A stretch of DNA of 64,000 bases from Caryophanales bacterium. Lineage in GTDB: Bacteria; Bacillota; Bacilli; JARBTR01. The stretch lies in contig JARBTR010000011.1 in assembly GCA_029240105.1 (NCBI GenBank), positions 1-64,000 of the forward strand, in the 5' to 3' direction. The position numbers and the translations under genes were made by a program. This document shows positions 36,236-46,546 of this stretch, one piece after another (the stretch's first letter is position 1; each line of letters opens with the position of its first letter). The notes below the pieces were generated by a model that was not told the DNA's origin, made no database searches, and saw only the letters and a program-made list of their open reading frames with translations.

Positions 36236-37603
36236 ATGTCTAATTTTGAAAATCATTTAGCAGGTCAGCGATCTTTTTTTGCTAAAACAATTACAAAATC
36301 AGTAACCTTTAGAATAACGCATTTAAAGAAATTAAAAACCACTATTAAAAATAACGAACAGGCAATTTTAAATGCTCTTAAAAAGGATTTAAATAAATCG
36401 GAATTCGAAAGCTATGCAGCAGAAGTTGGGTTTGTTCTTAGTGAGATTGACTACACAATTAAAAACTTACCGAAATGGGTAAAACCCAAAAAAGTAAGAA
36501 CGCCTATTACTCATTTTTATAGTACATCCACGATTCACCCTGAACCCTATGGTGTTGTCTTGATTATGTCTCCTTGGAACTACCCGTTTCAATTAACGAT
36601 GGTACCACTAATTTCAGCTATTGCTGCTGGAAATACTGCTGTTGTTAAACCCTCAAGATTTACGCCAAATGTGTACGAAATTATACAAAGAATTATTTCA
36701 GAAATTTTTAATGAAAACTATGTAAAAGTTATAGCAAGCGATGAAATATCCTCAGAACACCTGCTAGATTACAAATTTGACTATATATTTTTCACAGGTA
36801 GCACTCGTGTGGGTAAAATAGTTATGGGTAAAGCTGCTGAACATTTAACTCCGCTCACATTAGAGCTGGGAGGTAAAAGCCCATGTATTGTGGATCGAAC
36901 TGCGAATTTAAAGTTAGCTGCAAGACAAATCATTTGGGGAAAAACTTTGAATGCTGGTCAAACCTGCGTAGCACCCGATTATATTTTGGTTGATGAGATG
37001 GTAAAGGATTTACTCATAGACTGCATGAAAAAAGAGATTGTGTCGCTTTGGGGTGAAAATCCAAATTCAAATAACGAATATGTTCGTATCATTAACGAAA
37101 AGCATTTTAATCGATTGATTGGGCTGATGAACAATGAGGCGATTGTATTTGGTGGAAAATCAGATAGTTCTAGTCTGCATATCGAACCAACAATCCTTGA
37201 AAATGTCGAACTGAATTCACCGATTATGCAGGAAGAAATTTTTGGTCCAATTCTACCTGTTATTTCATTTAAGGTAATAGATGACGCTTTCCAAATTATC
37301 CTAAATCGTTCAAAACCTTTAGCCTTGTATGGATTTACAACTGATAAAACTATAAAAAAACGAATTATTCAGGAGCTAAGTTTTGGAGGAGGATGCATTA
37401 ACGAAACACTTATGCATTTAGCAACACCTTACATGCCCTTTGGCGGGATAGGCGACAGTGGTTTTGGGTCTTGTCACGGAAAGTTTGGCTTTGATACTTT
37501 TACTCATTATAAAAGTGTCTTACAAAAGTCTAATGCATTTGACATTCCCTTAAGATATGCACCGTATAAGAATAAACTATCTATTTTGAAAAAGCTTTTT
37601 TAA
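36236..37603 (+). CDS. Aldehyde dehydrogenase (class-3/YwdH-like)
   Basis: [31 protein letters not shown]; start moved to [13 protein letters not shown] with RBS CGGAGG. Confidence 0.93.
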   Translation: MSNFENHLAGQRSFFAKTITKSVTFRITHLKKLKTTIKNNEQAILNALKKDLNKSEFESYAAEVGFVLSEIDYTIKNLPKWVKPKKVRTPITHFYSTSTIHPEPYGVVLIMSPWNYPFQLTMVPLISAIAAGNTAVVKPSRFTPNVYEIIQRIISEIFNENYVKVIASDEISSEHLLDYKFDYIFFTGSTRVGKIVMGKAAEHLTPLTLELGGKSPCIVDRTANLKLAARQIIWGKTLNAGQTCVAPDYILVDEMVKDLLIDCMKKEIVSLWGENPNSNNEYVRIINEKHFNRLIGLMNNEAIVFGGKSDSSSLHIEPTILENVELNSPIMQEEIFGPILPVISFKVIDDAFQIILNRSKPLALYGFTTDKTIKKRIIQELSFGGGCINETLMHLATPYMPFGGIGDSGFGSCHGKFGFDTFTHYKSVLQKSNAFDIPLRYAPYKNKLSILKKLF

Positions 37604-37743
37604 ATAGAATAAAATTCTAATAAAAACTATTTAATATATTAAATTTTAGGATATATTGCCTTTTTCTTTGTAATTTAGTTAGACTAATTATGTTTCTTTT
37701 TTTGTTTAAACTTTAGCATAACTTTGTTTGATATAATAATAGT

Positions 37744-37757
37744 ATCTCTAAAGAGAT
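37744..37757. promoter_or_regulatory. Inverted repeat upstream of the PlcR-like regulator gene
   Basis: ATCTCTaaAGAGAT just upstream of the start codon. Confidence 0.4.
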
Positions 37758-37764
37758 TTAGTGG

Positions 37765-38643
37765 GTGGTGAACGTAATGGATAGCGTATTCCTAGGAAGA
37801 GAAATTCGAAGGGTACGTAAAGAAATCGGTTTGACTCAATATGAGTTAGCGGACGGGATATGTGGTCAATCTGAAATTAGTAAGATTGAACGGGGGTCTG
37901 TATTCCCTACGATGGAGGTACTGGGCCCTATTTCTGACAGATTAAAAAAACCTATTTCTTATTGGTTTGAAGCTGCAATTAGTGATCAATATTATCATGT
38001 TGAAAAATTAAAAAAGGAAGTTCATCAGTTATTAAACGAGCATCAATATGAAGTAGCTTATTCTATATCAAATATGGAACTTGAAAAAAAGTATCTTTCA
38101 GGCGAGCATAAACAATTTTTTGATTGGGCCCTTGCTATCTCTGGATACAAAATCAACAAAATTTGGTTAACTACATGCATACAAAAAATTGAAGAATTAT
38201 TAAATCAAAAATTCTTTTATATGGACACAAATCAAACCATGTTCATTCGAAATTCATTAGCGAATCTATATAAGGATGCCGGTGAAATTAAAACTGCATT
38301 TACAGAATTTGAAAAAATTCTTTATACCAATAATTATATTAGCAACATAAAATTCTTTATTAGTGTAATGTTTAATTACGCAAATTCCTTACATACTGTT
38401 AAACAATTTGAAAAATCTTTAGAGATTGTTAATCGTGCTCTTAAAATCGCTAAGGAAACTAAGGAACTAGGTAATTTAGGAAATTTGTACTACCTAAAAG
38501 GGGAATGTTTGATCGATTTAAAAAAAGAGCATAATGAGATTTCTGAGTGTTTTGAAAAAGCTTTGTTCTTTTTTAAAGAGTTTGATCGCACTGATTATAT
38601 TGAAATTTTATTAACTTTGTATTCTCAATATATTAGAAAGTAA
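37765..38643 (+). CDS. HTH-XRE + TPR regulator, RNPP family, PlcR-like
   Basis: N-terminal HTH (GREIRRVRKEIGLTQYELADGICGQSEISKIERGSVFPTMEVL) and C-terminal TPR array (LYYLKGECLIDLKKEHNEISECFEKALFFFKEFDRTDYIE). Size and layout match PlcR. Confidence 0.85.
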   Translation: MVNVMDSVFLGREIRRVRKEIGLTQYELADGICGQSEISKIERGSVFPTMEVLGPISDRLKKPISYWFEAAISDQYYHVEKLKKEVHQLLNEHQYEVAYSISNMELEKKYLSGEHKQFFDWALAISGYKINKIWLTTCIQKIEELLNQKFFYMDTNQTMFIRNSLANLYKDAGEIKTAFTEFEKILYTNNYISNIKFFISVMFNYANSLHTVKQFEKSLEIVNRALKIAKETKELGNLGNLYYLKGECLIDLKKEHNEISECFEKALFFFKEFDRTDYIEILLTLYSQYIRK

Positions 38644-38700
38644 TCACCATAGAGGTTAATTTTACCCAATTTGAAATTCCTATAAAACTTAACATAAAAG

Positions 38701-38742
38701 ATAGACCTACATTTCCCCTTTTAGGGTTTCTCCGTAGGTCTA
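38701..38742. terminator. Hairpin between the convergent regulator and small-ORF genes
   Basis: ATAGACCTACatttcCCCTtttAGGGtttctccGTAGGTCTAT. Confidence 0.65.
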
Positions 38743-38768
38743 TTCTTATGAAGACTTATAATTTATAA

Positions 38769-38867
38769 TCATATCTTTTTTAAAGTAAAAATAAATAAGA
38801 ATAAGGCTAGAAAGAAGTATATACAGCTTACCAAACTTATTATTGACATCAATAAATCTACTGACAT
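38769..38867 (-). CDS. 32-aa single-TM micropeptide
   Basis: MSVDLLMSIISLVSCIYFFLALFLFIFTLKKI, preceded by GGAGAGGAG RBS; not in ORF track. Confidence 0.5.
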   Translation of the reverse strand: MSVDLLMSIISLVSCIYFFLALFLFIFTLKKI

Positions 38868-38934
38868 ATATTACTCCTCTCCAGAATTGATATTTAAAAA
38901 TTAAATATCAGTGATTTTTGTTTAGTTAACACGA

Positions 38935-39108
38935 TTAAATTCCAGTTTTGAACGAGTTCCCACCATAAATATCCGGTAGTGTCCCTGCTAATTTTGCTGA
39001 ATAAATATCCGGTAATGTTCCTGCCTTTTCATTATTGGCTAGACTCCCCAATCCCAAACCAGCTACAACTGCTAAAACGATCAATAGTGTAATTATTATT
39101 TTTTTCAT
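38935..39108 (-). CDS. 57-aa secreted peptide precursor with tandem AGTLPDIY repeats (putative PapR/NprX-like pheromone)
   Basis: MKKIIITLLIVLAVVAGLGLGSLANNEKAGTLPDIYSAKLAGTLPDIYGGNSFKTGI; Sec-type signal peptide, two perfect 8-aa repeats, next to PlcR-like regulator; GGGGGA RBS. Confidence 0.75.
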   Translation of the reverse strand: MKKIIITLLIVLAVVAGLGLGSLANNEKAGTLPDIYSAKLAGTLPDIYGGNSFKTGI

Positions 39109-39404
39109 AATTGATATCCCCCATTTTTTATAGAATCAGAATACCAAGATAATATGTCGAAAAAATATTCAATTTTGACTTTTTTGCTATATGGAATAAT
39201 TTTCTAATATAATTTGGGGATTTTTAACTGTAATTGTTGAATAAGCTGCAGATAATTCTCTATTCTTATTATTACTCTACATTCGGGTCAATCCCTTTAT
39301 AAAATAAAAATCTCCACACACTTGTGCAGAGATTTAGACTGGTTGGATTCTTGGCGCAATTTTATTTTTTACAATTTATTATAACAGTATTAAAATATAC
39401 GAAT

Positions 39405-40046
39405 TTATGCGATTACATCAACAATAGAAAATAAGACATTCCATATTTTTGGTGCGATAGTATTAAAAATTGGATCAATTGTAACTTTGCTAAGAGGAGT
39501 TAAAACAATTACAAAAAAGATAAGATTGCTGTATTTTTCATATTGAGATAAAAGTGCCTTATTATTTCTCGACAAACAGTCTTGTATAATATGAAATCCA
39601 TCAAGTGGTGGAATCGGAAACAAGTTAAATAAGAACAACACCACGTTCATCCACGTAAATGTGTCTAGAAAATTAAATATGATATCCGATTGCACATTAA
39701 AACGAATGCAAACACCTGCTACTATAAAGCCTAAAAATGCTAGAATCAAGTTACTTGTTGGGCCTGCTAATGAAGTAAGGATTCCTGCAAGCCTAGGTTT
39801 TTTAAAATAAAAGTAATTAACCGGTACTGGTTTCGCCCAACCAAATCCAAATAATATTAAAAATATAGCTCCTAAAGGATCAACATGGGATATTGGGTTT
39901 AATGTTAAACGTCCTTCCCTTTTAGCAGTTGGATCCCCAAATTTATACGCTACAAAAGCATGCGAAAATTCATGCACTGAAAATGCGATAGCTAGTGTAA
40001 TTAAAATATTCGGTATCTCTTTTAATTCTGGAAATGAAAAATCCAT
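39405..40046 (-). CDS. Site-2 protease family (M50) membrane metalloprotease
   Basis: HEFSHAFVA (HExxH) and NLFPIPPLDGFHI. Confidence 0.9.
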   Translation of the reverse strand: MDFSFPELKEIPNILITLAIAFSVHEFSHAFVAYKFGDPTAKREGRLTLNPISHVDPLGAIFLILFGFGWAKPVPVNYFYFKKPRLAGILTSLAGPTSNLILAFLGFIVAGVCIRFNVQSDIIFNFLDTFTWMNVVLFLFNLFPIPPLDGFHIIQDCLSRNNKALLSQYEKYSNLIFFVIVLTPLSKVTIDPIFNTIAPKIWNVLFSIVDVIA

Positions 40047-40168
40047 TTTACTCCCCCTTATCAACTTATCTAAATGTTTGATACTCAACTAATGCCACTT
40101 GATTTTTTAGTTTATCTATGAAAAAATGATTTCGATTCAACAAATTTATGAAAAGGTGGATATCCATT

Positions 40169-40351
40169 ATGCCATATGTAACTGTAAAAATGTTAGCTGG
40201 AAGAACGGATGAACAGAAAAAAGCACTTATTGAAAAGGTAACAGATGTTGTTTCTGAAACAACTGGTGCACCTGCTGAAAAAATCGTCGTTTTTATAGAT
40301 GAAATGACAAAAGACAATTATGGGTTAGCTGGTAAGCGTTTAATAGACTAA
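40169..40351 (+). CDS. 4-oxalocrotonate tautomerase family protein
   Basis: MPYVTVKMLAGRTDEQKKALIEKVTDVVSETTGAPAEKIVVFIDEM; catalytic Pro-2. Confidence 0.92.
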   Translation: MPYVTVKMLAGRTDEQKKALIEKVTDVVSETTGAPAEKIVVFIDEMTKDNYGLAGKRLID

Positions 40352-40410
40352 CTTCAAATAATAATTGAAAGCACATCCATATAGGATGTGTTTTTTATTG
40401 CAACAGATAT

Positions 40411-41718
40411 CTATTTTAATCCTAGCAATTCTACAATCTCTTTTTTATATGGCTGTTCTTCTGTTAAGGAAATAATCTTGTCTTTTGGATAGTAAAGATA
40501 TTTATAAACACTCTTTTTCCCATTAATTGCAGAAACAATTGTCGAGTGATCAGATAAATCAGCATACTCTCCGTTCTTCAAGAGCAATGTAATTTGCTGT
40601 GTTCCCAATGCGTGTGACTCGTAACCTATATTAGAAGATGTATGTACAGTCAGATAATAATCTGGATCAATACCGACTTTATGGAAAAGAGTTGTCAATC
40701 TTTCCAATTTTTTGAAATCCTCATCCGAATCATGAAATTCAACTGACTTGAAGAGGTGGCGATTCAAAAACCGCTCACACAAATCACTTAAAATGGTATC
40801 TTCTTCTTTCAGCCAAAGTTGAAAATAATATTGTACGATTGATTCATCTAGTTTTATATAATCATCAACACTAACTTTTTTCTTGAAAATCGACTCGAAA
40901 TGCGCTGGCGAAAGTTTAAATTGATAGCCTGTTTCAAAAAGCACTTTAACACGTTGAAAAATTTTTGTTAAAAGAACCTCTGCGCTGTTACTTACTGGAT
41001 GGAAATAGATTTGACGATACATTTGATAACGGCTCATGATATAGTCTTCAACTACGTGCATTCCGCTTGCCTTAACCACCATGCCCTTTTTAGTTGGCCT
41101 AATAACTCGAAGAATTCTTTCTATATCAAACTTTCCATAGCTTACACCTGTATAGTGAGCATCACGAAGTAAATAGTCCATTCTATCCGCATCAATTTGA
41201 CTGGATATTAAGCTTATTACTAGGGGGTTTTTATATGTTTTCTCTATTACGCTAGCAACTTTTTCAGGGAAATCTACTTCCACCTTTTTTAGAACAGCAT
41301 TGACTTCTGTACTGCCTAAAATAATTTTTCTAGTAAACTCCTCATGATCTAAATCAAACACTTTTTCAAATGAATGCGAATATGGACCATGACCCAAATC
41401 ATGTAATAAACCTGCACATAGAGAGAGTAATCGTTCAGACTCATCCCACTCAGATCTCCCAGCGAAAATTTCATCTATAATTCTACGAGTTAGTTCATAA
41501 ACACCTAACGAATGATTAAAGCGACTATGCTCTGCACCATGAAAAGTTGTTGAAGTTGTACCTAGTTGTTTAATTCGACGCAAGCGTTGAAACTCTTTTG
41601 TCTCAATTAAGTCAACAATCACCTGATCTTTAACATGCACATAACCATGAACTGGATCTCTAAAAACTTTTTCCTCTGCTATTTTTGCCAACGCATAACT
41701 CACTGCACTCAACTCCAT
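40411..41718 (-). CDS. HD-domain phosphohydrolase (YwfO-like)
   Basis: HSRFNHSLGVYELTRRI...LLHDLGHGPYSHSFE. Confidence 0.92.
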   Translation of the reverse strand: MELSAVSYALAKIAEEKVFRDPVHGYVHVKDQVIVDLIETKEFQRLRRIKQLGTTSTTFHGAEHSRFNHSLGVYELTRRIIDEIFAGRSEWDESERLLSLCAGLLHDLGHGPYSHSFEKVFDLDHEEFTRKIILGSTEVNAVLKKVEVDFPEKVASVIEKTYKNPLVISLISSQIDADRMDYLLRDAHYTGVSYGKFDIERILRVIRPTKKGMVVKASGMHVVEDYIMSRYQMYRQIYFHPVSNSAEVLLTKIFQRVKVLFETGYQFKLSPAHFESIFKKKVSVDDYIKLDESIVQYYFQLWLKEEDTILSDLCERFLNRHLFKSVEFHDSDEDFKKLERLTTLFHKVGIDPDYYLTVHTSSNIGYESHALGTQQITLLLKNGEYADLSDHSTIVSAINGKKSVYKYLYYPKDKIISLTEEQPYKKEIVELLGLK

Positions 41719-41950
41719 TTTTTGGTTTATCCATTTTGTTCTGCAGTCCTCGATCTGATTCGGGTGCAGAAGTTTTACTGCAATCCTTCCACTCTTTAAA
41801 AGTATCTCTCTAAGAGAAGATGGTCACCCATCTTATGATTAAGAAAGATATGCGAATACAGACGTTGCAGACCGTTAGAGCTAGATTTGCGAACAGGCAA
41901 TCTGACACTTATGTTTTGTCAGTAAACTCTTCAGGTCTCAGTTATAAAAA

Positions 41951-41970
41951 ATCACCTGCTCGCAGGTGAT
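41951..41970 (-). terminator. Terminator downstream of DUF1450 gene
   Basis: ATCACCTGcgagCAGGTGATtttt on minus strand. Confidence 0.8.
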
Positions 41971-41978
41971 CATTAGTT

Positions 41979-42200
41979 TTACATTTTTAGTTTGTTCTTA
42001 ATTTTTTCAATTAACTCATCTTCATTAACAGCAGTTATTGGACGATTATTTACAAATGCATATGATTTTTTTCTTCCAGGACCACAGTAAGATTGACAAC
42101 CAATAATTATTTTTGCATCAGAATCTAGCTTTTTTAATTTTGGAACTAATGTTTTTATGTTTGTTCCTAAGCACTCTTCGCAAATGCGAAATTCATTCAT
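41979..42200 (-). CDS. DUF1450 (YuzB-like) protein
   Basis: [55 protein letters not shown]. Confidence 0.85.
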   Translation of the reverse strand: MNEFRICEECLGTNIKTLVPKLKKLDSDAKIIIGCQSYCGPGRKKSYAFVNNRPITAVNEDELIEKIKNKLKM

Positions 42201-42370
42201 TCTTTAAAACTCCCTATTTCTATATTCTTTGATTATAGGATATTGTAACGTATCAAGCAATAAACTAACGTTTTTTAAAAATATCGAATATACTGAAAAC
42301 TAATGTATATTTTCTTGAAAGCAAGGCCATTCTACAAGTAGATTTGTATTTTTTAATTCAAATGTAGGAG

Positions 42371-43111
42371 ATGAAAAAAATGAAGGTAAGGCAAGATGCA
42401 TGGACAGAAGAAAACGATTTACTTTTAGCTGAAACGGTTCTTCGCCATGTTCGCGAAGGGAGCACGCAGTTAAATGCTTTTGAAGAAGTCGGTGATAAGC
42501 TTGACCGAACTTCAGCTGCATGTGGGTTTAGATGGAACTCAGTTGTGAGACACCAATATGAGCAAGCGCTTGTTATTTCTAGAAAACAACGAAAACAACG
42601 TCAAAGAATGCTAGGGATAGATCAAGGTGGAAAGAAAAAATTACTCTACCAACCACCTACTTTGGCAGATTTCGAGACTATGGAAATTGATTTTGATGAT
42701 GAAAATTCATATGAAGAAGCAGAAGTTGAAGAAAAAAGCAGTCCTACAGAAACAGTAAATGCTTCTATTATAAATCTAGCTACTCAAGCGCAGGCAACTT
42801 CTTCTCTTAATCTAGAAAACGTTATATCCTATTTGTATAAATTCCGAGGCGTTGAAGCAAACCTTGCAGGAGTACGTGCAGAAAATGAGAGACTTCGTTT
42901 TGAAGTTAAAGAGTTAAGCAAAAGAAATCAAGAGTTAGAGTCTAAAATAGCTGGGTTGCAAGGAAAATCGAATTCTATTCAAGAAGACTATGAGACCCTT
43001 ATCAATATAATGAATAAGGCTCGTAAACTTGCTATGATAGAAGAGGAAGAGCGAAACAATACGAAGTTTCGAATGGATCGAAATGGAAACCTTGAGAAGT
43101 TAGCAGAATAG
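42371..43111 (+). CDS. RsfA-family prespore transcription regulator
   Basis: N-terminal Myb/SANT-like MKVRQDAWTEENDLLLAETVLRHVREGSTQLNAFEEVGDKLDRTSAACGFRWN; C-terminal coiled coil. Confidence 0.88.
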   Translation: MKKMKVRQDAWTEENDLLLAETVLRHVREGSTQLNAFEEVGDKLDRTSAACGFRWNSVVRHQYEQALVISRKQRKQRQRMLGIDQGGKKKLLYQPPTLADFETMEIDFDDENSYEEAEVEEKSSPTETVNASIINLATQAQATSSLNLENVISYLYKFRGVEANLAGVRAENERLRFEVKELSKRNQELESKIAGLQGKSNSIQEDYETLINIMNKARKLAMIEEEERNNTKFRMDRNGNLEKLAE

Positions 43112-43196
43112 TTTTATTTTGTATAAGAATAAAATGAAAAGCTGGAGACCTTTCTTTTTGAAAATCTCCAGCTTATTTTCATGAATTCAATTATTT

Positions 43197-44765
43197 TTAA
43201 TCTTCCATAGTTGAAATGTCTCCAACAGGAAGGCCTAATTCCATAGCTTTCAGCACACGTCGCATTATTTTACCACTTCTTGTTTTTGGTATCTTTTCAA
43301 TAAATTCAATCTCTTTTGGATAAGCGTGAGCTGCTTGATGCATTTTTACATAGTACGAGATTTCATTTTTCAATTGTGGTGTTGGAGCATACCCATTTTT
43401 CAATGCTACAAATGCTTTTATAACTTCCCCACGCATGACATCCGGTTTACCAATTACACCTGCTTCCGCAACAGCAGGATGTTCCAGTAATGTGCTTTCA
43501 ACCTCAAATGGGCCAACTCGCTCTCCAGCTGTCATGATGCAATCATCAACACGTCCTTGAAACCAGAAATATCCATCTTCATCTTTATAAGCAGAGTCAC
43601 CAGAAACATACCATTCGTCATTTACGAAATAACTATTGAATTTTTCTTGGCTTTTCCAAATCCCTCTCATCATTGAGGGCCAACCTTTTTTGATTGCCAA
43701 ATTCCCAATTACTCCAGGAGGAAGTTCATTTCCATTGTCATCTAAAATAGTAGCAATAATTCCTGGAATTGGTTTTCCCATAGATCCAGGGCGTATTGTC
43801 ATCGATGGGAAATTACAAATGGTTTGTGAACCTGTTTCCGTCATCCACCAAGTATCATGAATACGTACACCAAAAGAATCCCATCCCCAACGAACAACTT
43901 CTGGATTTAAAGGCTCTCCTACACTTAAGATGTGACGAAGACTTGATAAATTTTTATCTTTATACGCTTCTTCTCCTGTACCTGTTACCCAACCAGGGTC
44001 GGCCGTACACCAGTATATATCTTCTTCATGGAGATCGAGAACCCACTTACCCGTTTGATATTGTTGTATCATCGCATTATGTGCATGCAGTACACCCTTT
44101 GGTTTACCGGTTGATCCAGATGTGTAATGGAGAATGTAGCTGTTATCTGGTTGCACCCATTCAACTTCAAATTCTGTTCCTGCTTGCGCCATTTCTCTTT
44201 TAAAATCTATCGTTATACCTGGTATTCGTTCTCCCTCTTCTGCAACCACAAAAACATATCTCAAATATGGAAGATCCTCAAATGGAATTCGTTTAATCAT
44301 AGATGGTATTGTAACTAATACACTTGCTTCACTATTTTCTAATCTATCACGAACAGCACTTTCCATAAAAGCTTCAAAGAGCGGCCCAACAATCGCTCCT
44401 AATTTGATTGCACCTAAAGCTGCAAAATACAATTCTGGTGACCGTGGCATAAAAAGGAATACGCGATCTCCCTTTTGAACGTTGGCACACTTACGAAACA
44501 TATTCGCCGCTTGATTGGATTTTATTCTTAAATCCTCGTATGTATAGCTTTCTTTACGATTATCTGACTTATAATGCAAAGCAATTTTATCTTTTCTATC
44601 TGATCTTGCATGACGGTCGATGCACTCATGCGCTAAGTTCATTTTTCCTGTTTCTGACCAAGTGAAGTTTTTTTCAACAGATTTCCAATCAAATTTTGCT
44701 ACTTCTTCGTCGTAATTTTTTAAATGGAAATCTCCTTGAACGAACTCTAGAATACCTTTTTTCAT
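43197..44765 (-). CDS. acsA: Acetyl-CoA synthetase
   Basis: YTSGSTGKPKGVLH, SGDSAYKDEDGYFWFQGRVDD, PKTRSGKIMRR. Confidence 0.93.
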   Translation of the reverse strand: MKKGILEFVQGDFHLKNYDEEVAKFDWKSVEKNFTWSETGKMNLAHECIDRHARSDRKDKIALHYKSDNRKESYTYEDLRIKSNQAANMFRKCANVQKGDRVFLFMPRSPELYFAALGAIKLGAIVGPLFEAFMESAVRDRLENSEASVLVTIPSMIKRIPFEDLPYLRYVFVVAEEGERIPGITIDFKREMAQAGTEFEVEWVQPDNSYILHYTSGSTGKPKGVLHAHNAMIQQYQTGKWVLDLHEEDIYWCTADPGWVTGTGEEAYKDKNLSSLRHILSVGEPLNPEVVRWGWDSFGVRIHDTWWMTETGSQTICNFPSMTIRPGSMGKPIPGIIATILDDNGNELPPGVIGNLAIKKGWPSMMRGIWKSQEKFNSYFVNDEWYVSGDSAYKDEDGYFWFQGRVDDCIMTAGERVGPFEVESTLLEHPAVAEAGVIGKPDVMRGEVIKAFVALKNGYAPTPQLKNEISYYVKMHQAAHAYPKEIEFIEKIPKTRSGKIMRRVLKAMELGLPVGDISTMED

Positions 44766-45005
44766 AGTTTCTCTCCCCAACATTTCAACTTTTGATTTGA
44801 AGCCTTTAACTATTACTTGAAAAAAATGACTTTTTTGAAACTTTCAACTATTTTAGCGAACTGAATGGCTCACCACAATACTTTTATTAAAATTTTAAGG
44901 TCAAAATAAGTCCCGATTCAAAAAATCTACACAATTTCCTCAAATAATGCAAAAAAAGTGCCTCCAATTAGGAAACACTTCTTAAATAGTCTTCATATAT
45001 TTTGT

Positions 45006-46001
45006 TTATATTAGTTTAAGTTGTTGCTCTTCAATAGCTTGGCTCGCAGTAATTAAGGACAAGTAATAAACGTCATCTTCATTACAACCACGAGACAAAT
45101 CATTTACTGGTTTATTAAGACCTTGGAGAACTGGTCCTACAGCCTCAAATTTGCCAAATCGTTGCGCAATTTTATAACCTATGTTTCCAGCATCTAAATT
45201 AGGGAAAACAAAAACTGTTGCTTTTCCTTGTAATGGTGAGTTAGGAACTTTTTGTTTTGCAACTTCAGCTACTACTGCTGCATCAAATTGGATTTCTCCG
45301 TCAACCACTAAGTTAGGATCCATTTCTTTTACCATGTTTGTAGCATGCAACACTTTTAGCGATTCTTCTGTAACAGCTGAACCATGTGAAGAAAAACTAA
45401 GCATTGCAACCTTTGGTTCAATACCAAATATTTTTGCTGTTTTTGCACTTTCGAGTGCGATTTCTGCAAGATCTTCACTTGATGGATTTACATTAATTGC
45501 ACAATCACCAAAGATGAAACGATCATTATCTTTAAATATAATAAAAACTCCAGAAGTCTTTTTTACACCAGGTTTTGTTTTGATAATTTGTAGAGCGGGA
45601 CGAACTGTATCTGCAGTTGTATGCACTGCACCACTAACAAGTCCTTGCGCGTGATTTAATTCAACTAACATCGTACCAAAATAGGTTTCATCTTGTAATA
45701 TTTTACGGGCATCCTCATTAGTCACTTTTCCCTTACGCTTTTCGACAAAAATTGGAATCATTTCTTCAATTAAAGGATTCGTTTTTGGATCTAAAATTTC
45801 CACATCGTGAAGATTTACATTTAAGGAATCCGCTTTCAAAAGAATTTGATCTTTGTCACCTAAAAGAAGGGGAGAGATAGCTTTTTCTGAAGAAAGTCGT
45901 CCTGCAGCTTTTATAATTCTTTCATCATAACCTTCAGGGAATACAATTTTAATACCCGTATTTTTGATCTTTGCCTGTAATAATCCAAATAAACTATCCA
46001 T
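45006..46001 (-). CDS. pta: Phosphate acetyltransferase
   Basis: IVFPEGYDERIIKAA, LNHAQGLVSGAVHTTADTVRPALQIIKTKPGV, FPNLDAGNIGYKIAQR. Confidence 0.96.
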   Translation of the reverse strand: MDSLFGLLQAKIKNTGIKIVFPEGYDERIIKAAGRLSSEKAISPLLLGDKDQILLKADSLNVNLHDVEILDPKTNPLIEEMIPIFVEKRKGKVTNEDARKILQDETYFGTMLVELNHAQGLVSGAVHTTADTVRPALQIIKTKPGVKKTSGVFIIFKDNDRFIFGDCAINVNPSSEDLAEIALESAKTAKIFGIEPKVAMLSFSSHGSAVTEESLKVLHATNMVKEMDPNLVVDGEIQFDAAVVAEVAKQKVPNSPLQGKATVFVFPNLDAGNIGYKIAQRFGKFEAVGPVLQGLNKPVNDLSRGCNEDDVYYLSLITASQAIEEQQLKLI

Positions 46002-46546
46002 TTTCTAAAATCTCCTTAACTGAATTTGCAACTATAAATCTTGATAAAACAATTATTTTTATTTCAAAATCCCCTGTTTTTCATTAATTTAATTTTTTGA
46101 ATTACCATTTTTTCCTAAATAAGCACACGCTTTATTTTTTATTATAAAATTATATAGGTTTTATTAAATAAATAAATGATACTAACAAAAGGTAATTTAC
46201 GAAGTATGAAAATAAAATTTTTAAGACAAGAAAACAATTTAGTTCATGATTTCTTAGTGTTAATAAAAACTCTAAATTTATTCAATAGTAGCTTATAAAT
46301 TATTTCTTACTATTCAAGGTAACGTCTGAAAAAATTTCAATTTTTACCATTGCCAGTGGATATTAAAGTTTTTTTTAATTTAAATTTTAATAGGTAAATT
46401 TTTTATTGAAAGTGTGTAAGGCATTTTTTCGCACATAAAAGTTCTACATAAATTATAAATAAATTTTATTTACTGTTTTTTATCACAAATTGGGTGCTTT
46501 TCTCATAAAGTAGTTGAAGAATTCATAAAATTTATCAATATTTGGA

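Noticed and set aside
46020-46546. Long AT-rich gap before cwlJ as a hidden gene
   Set aside because: Only short unsupported frames (up to ~30 aa) and AT-rich sequence; likely promoter/spacer for sporulation-specific expression.
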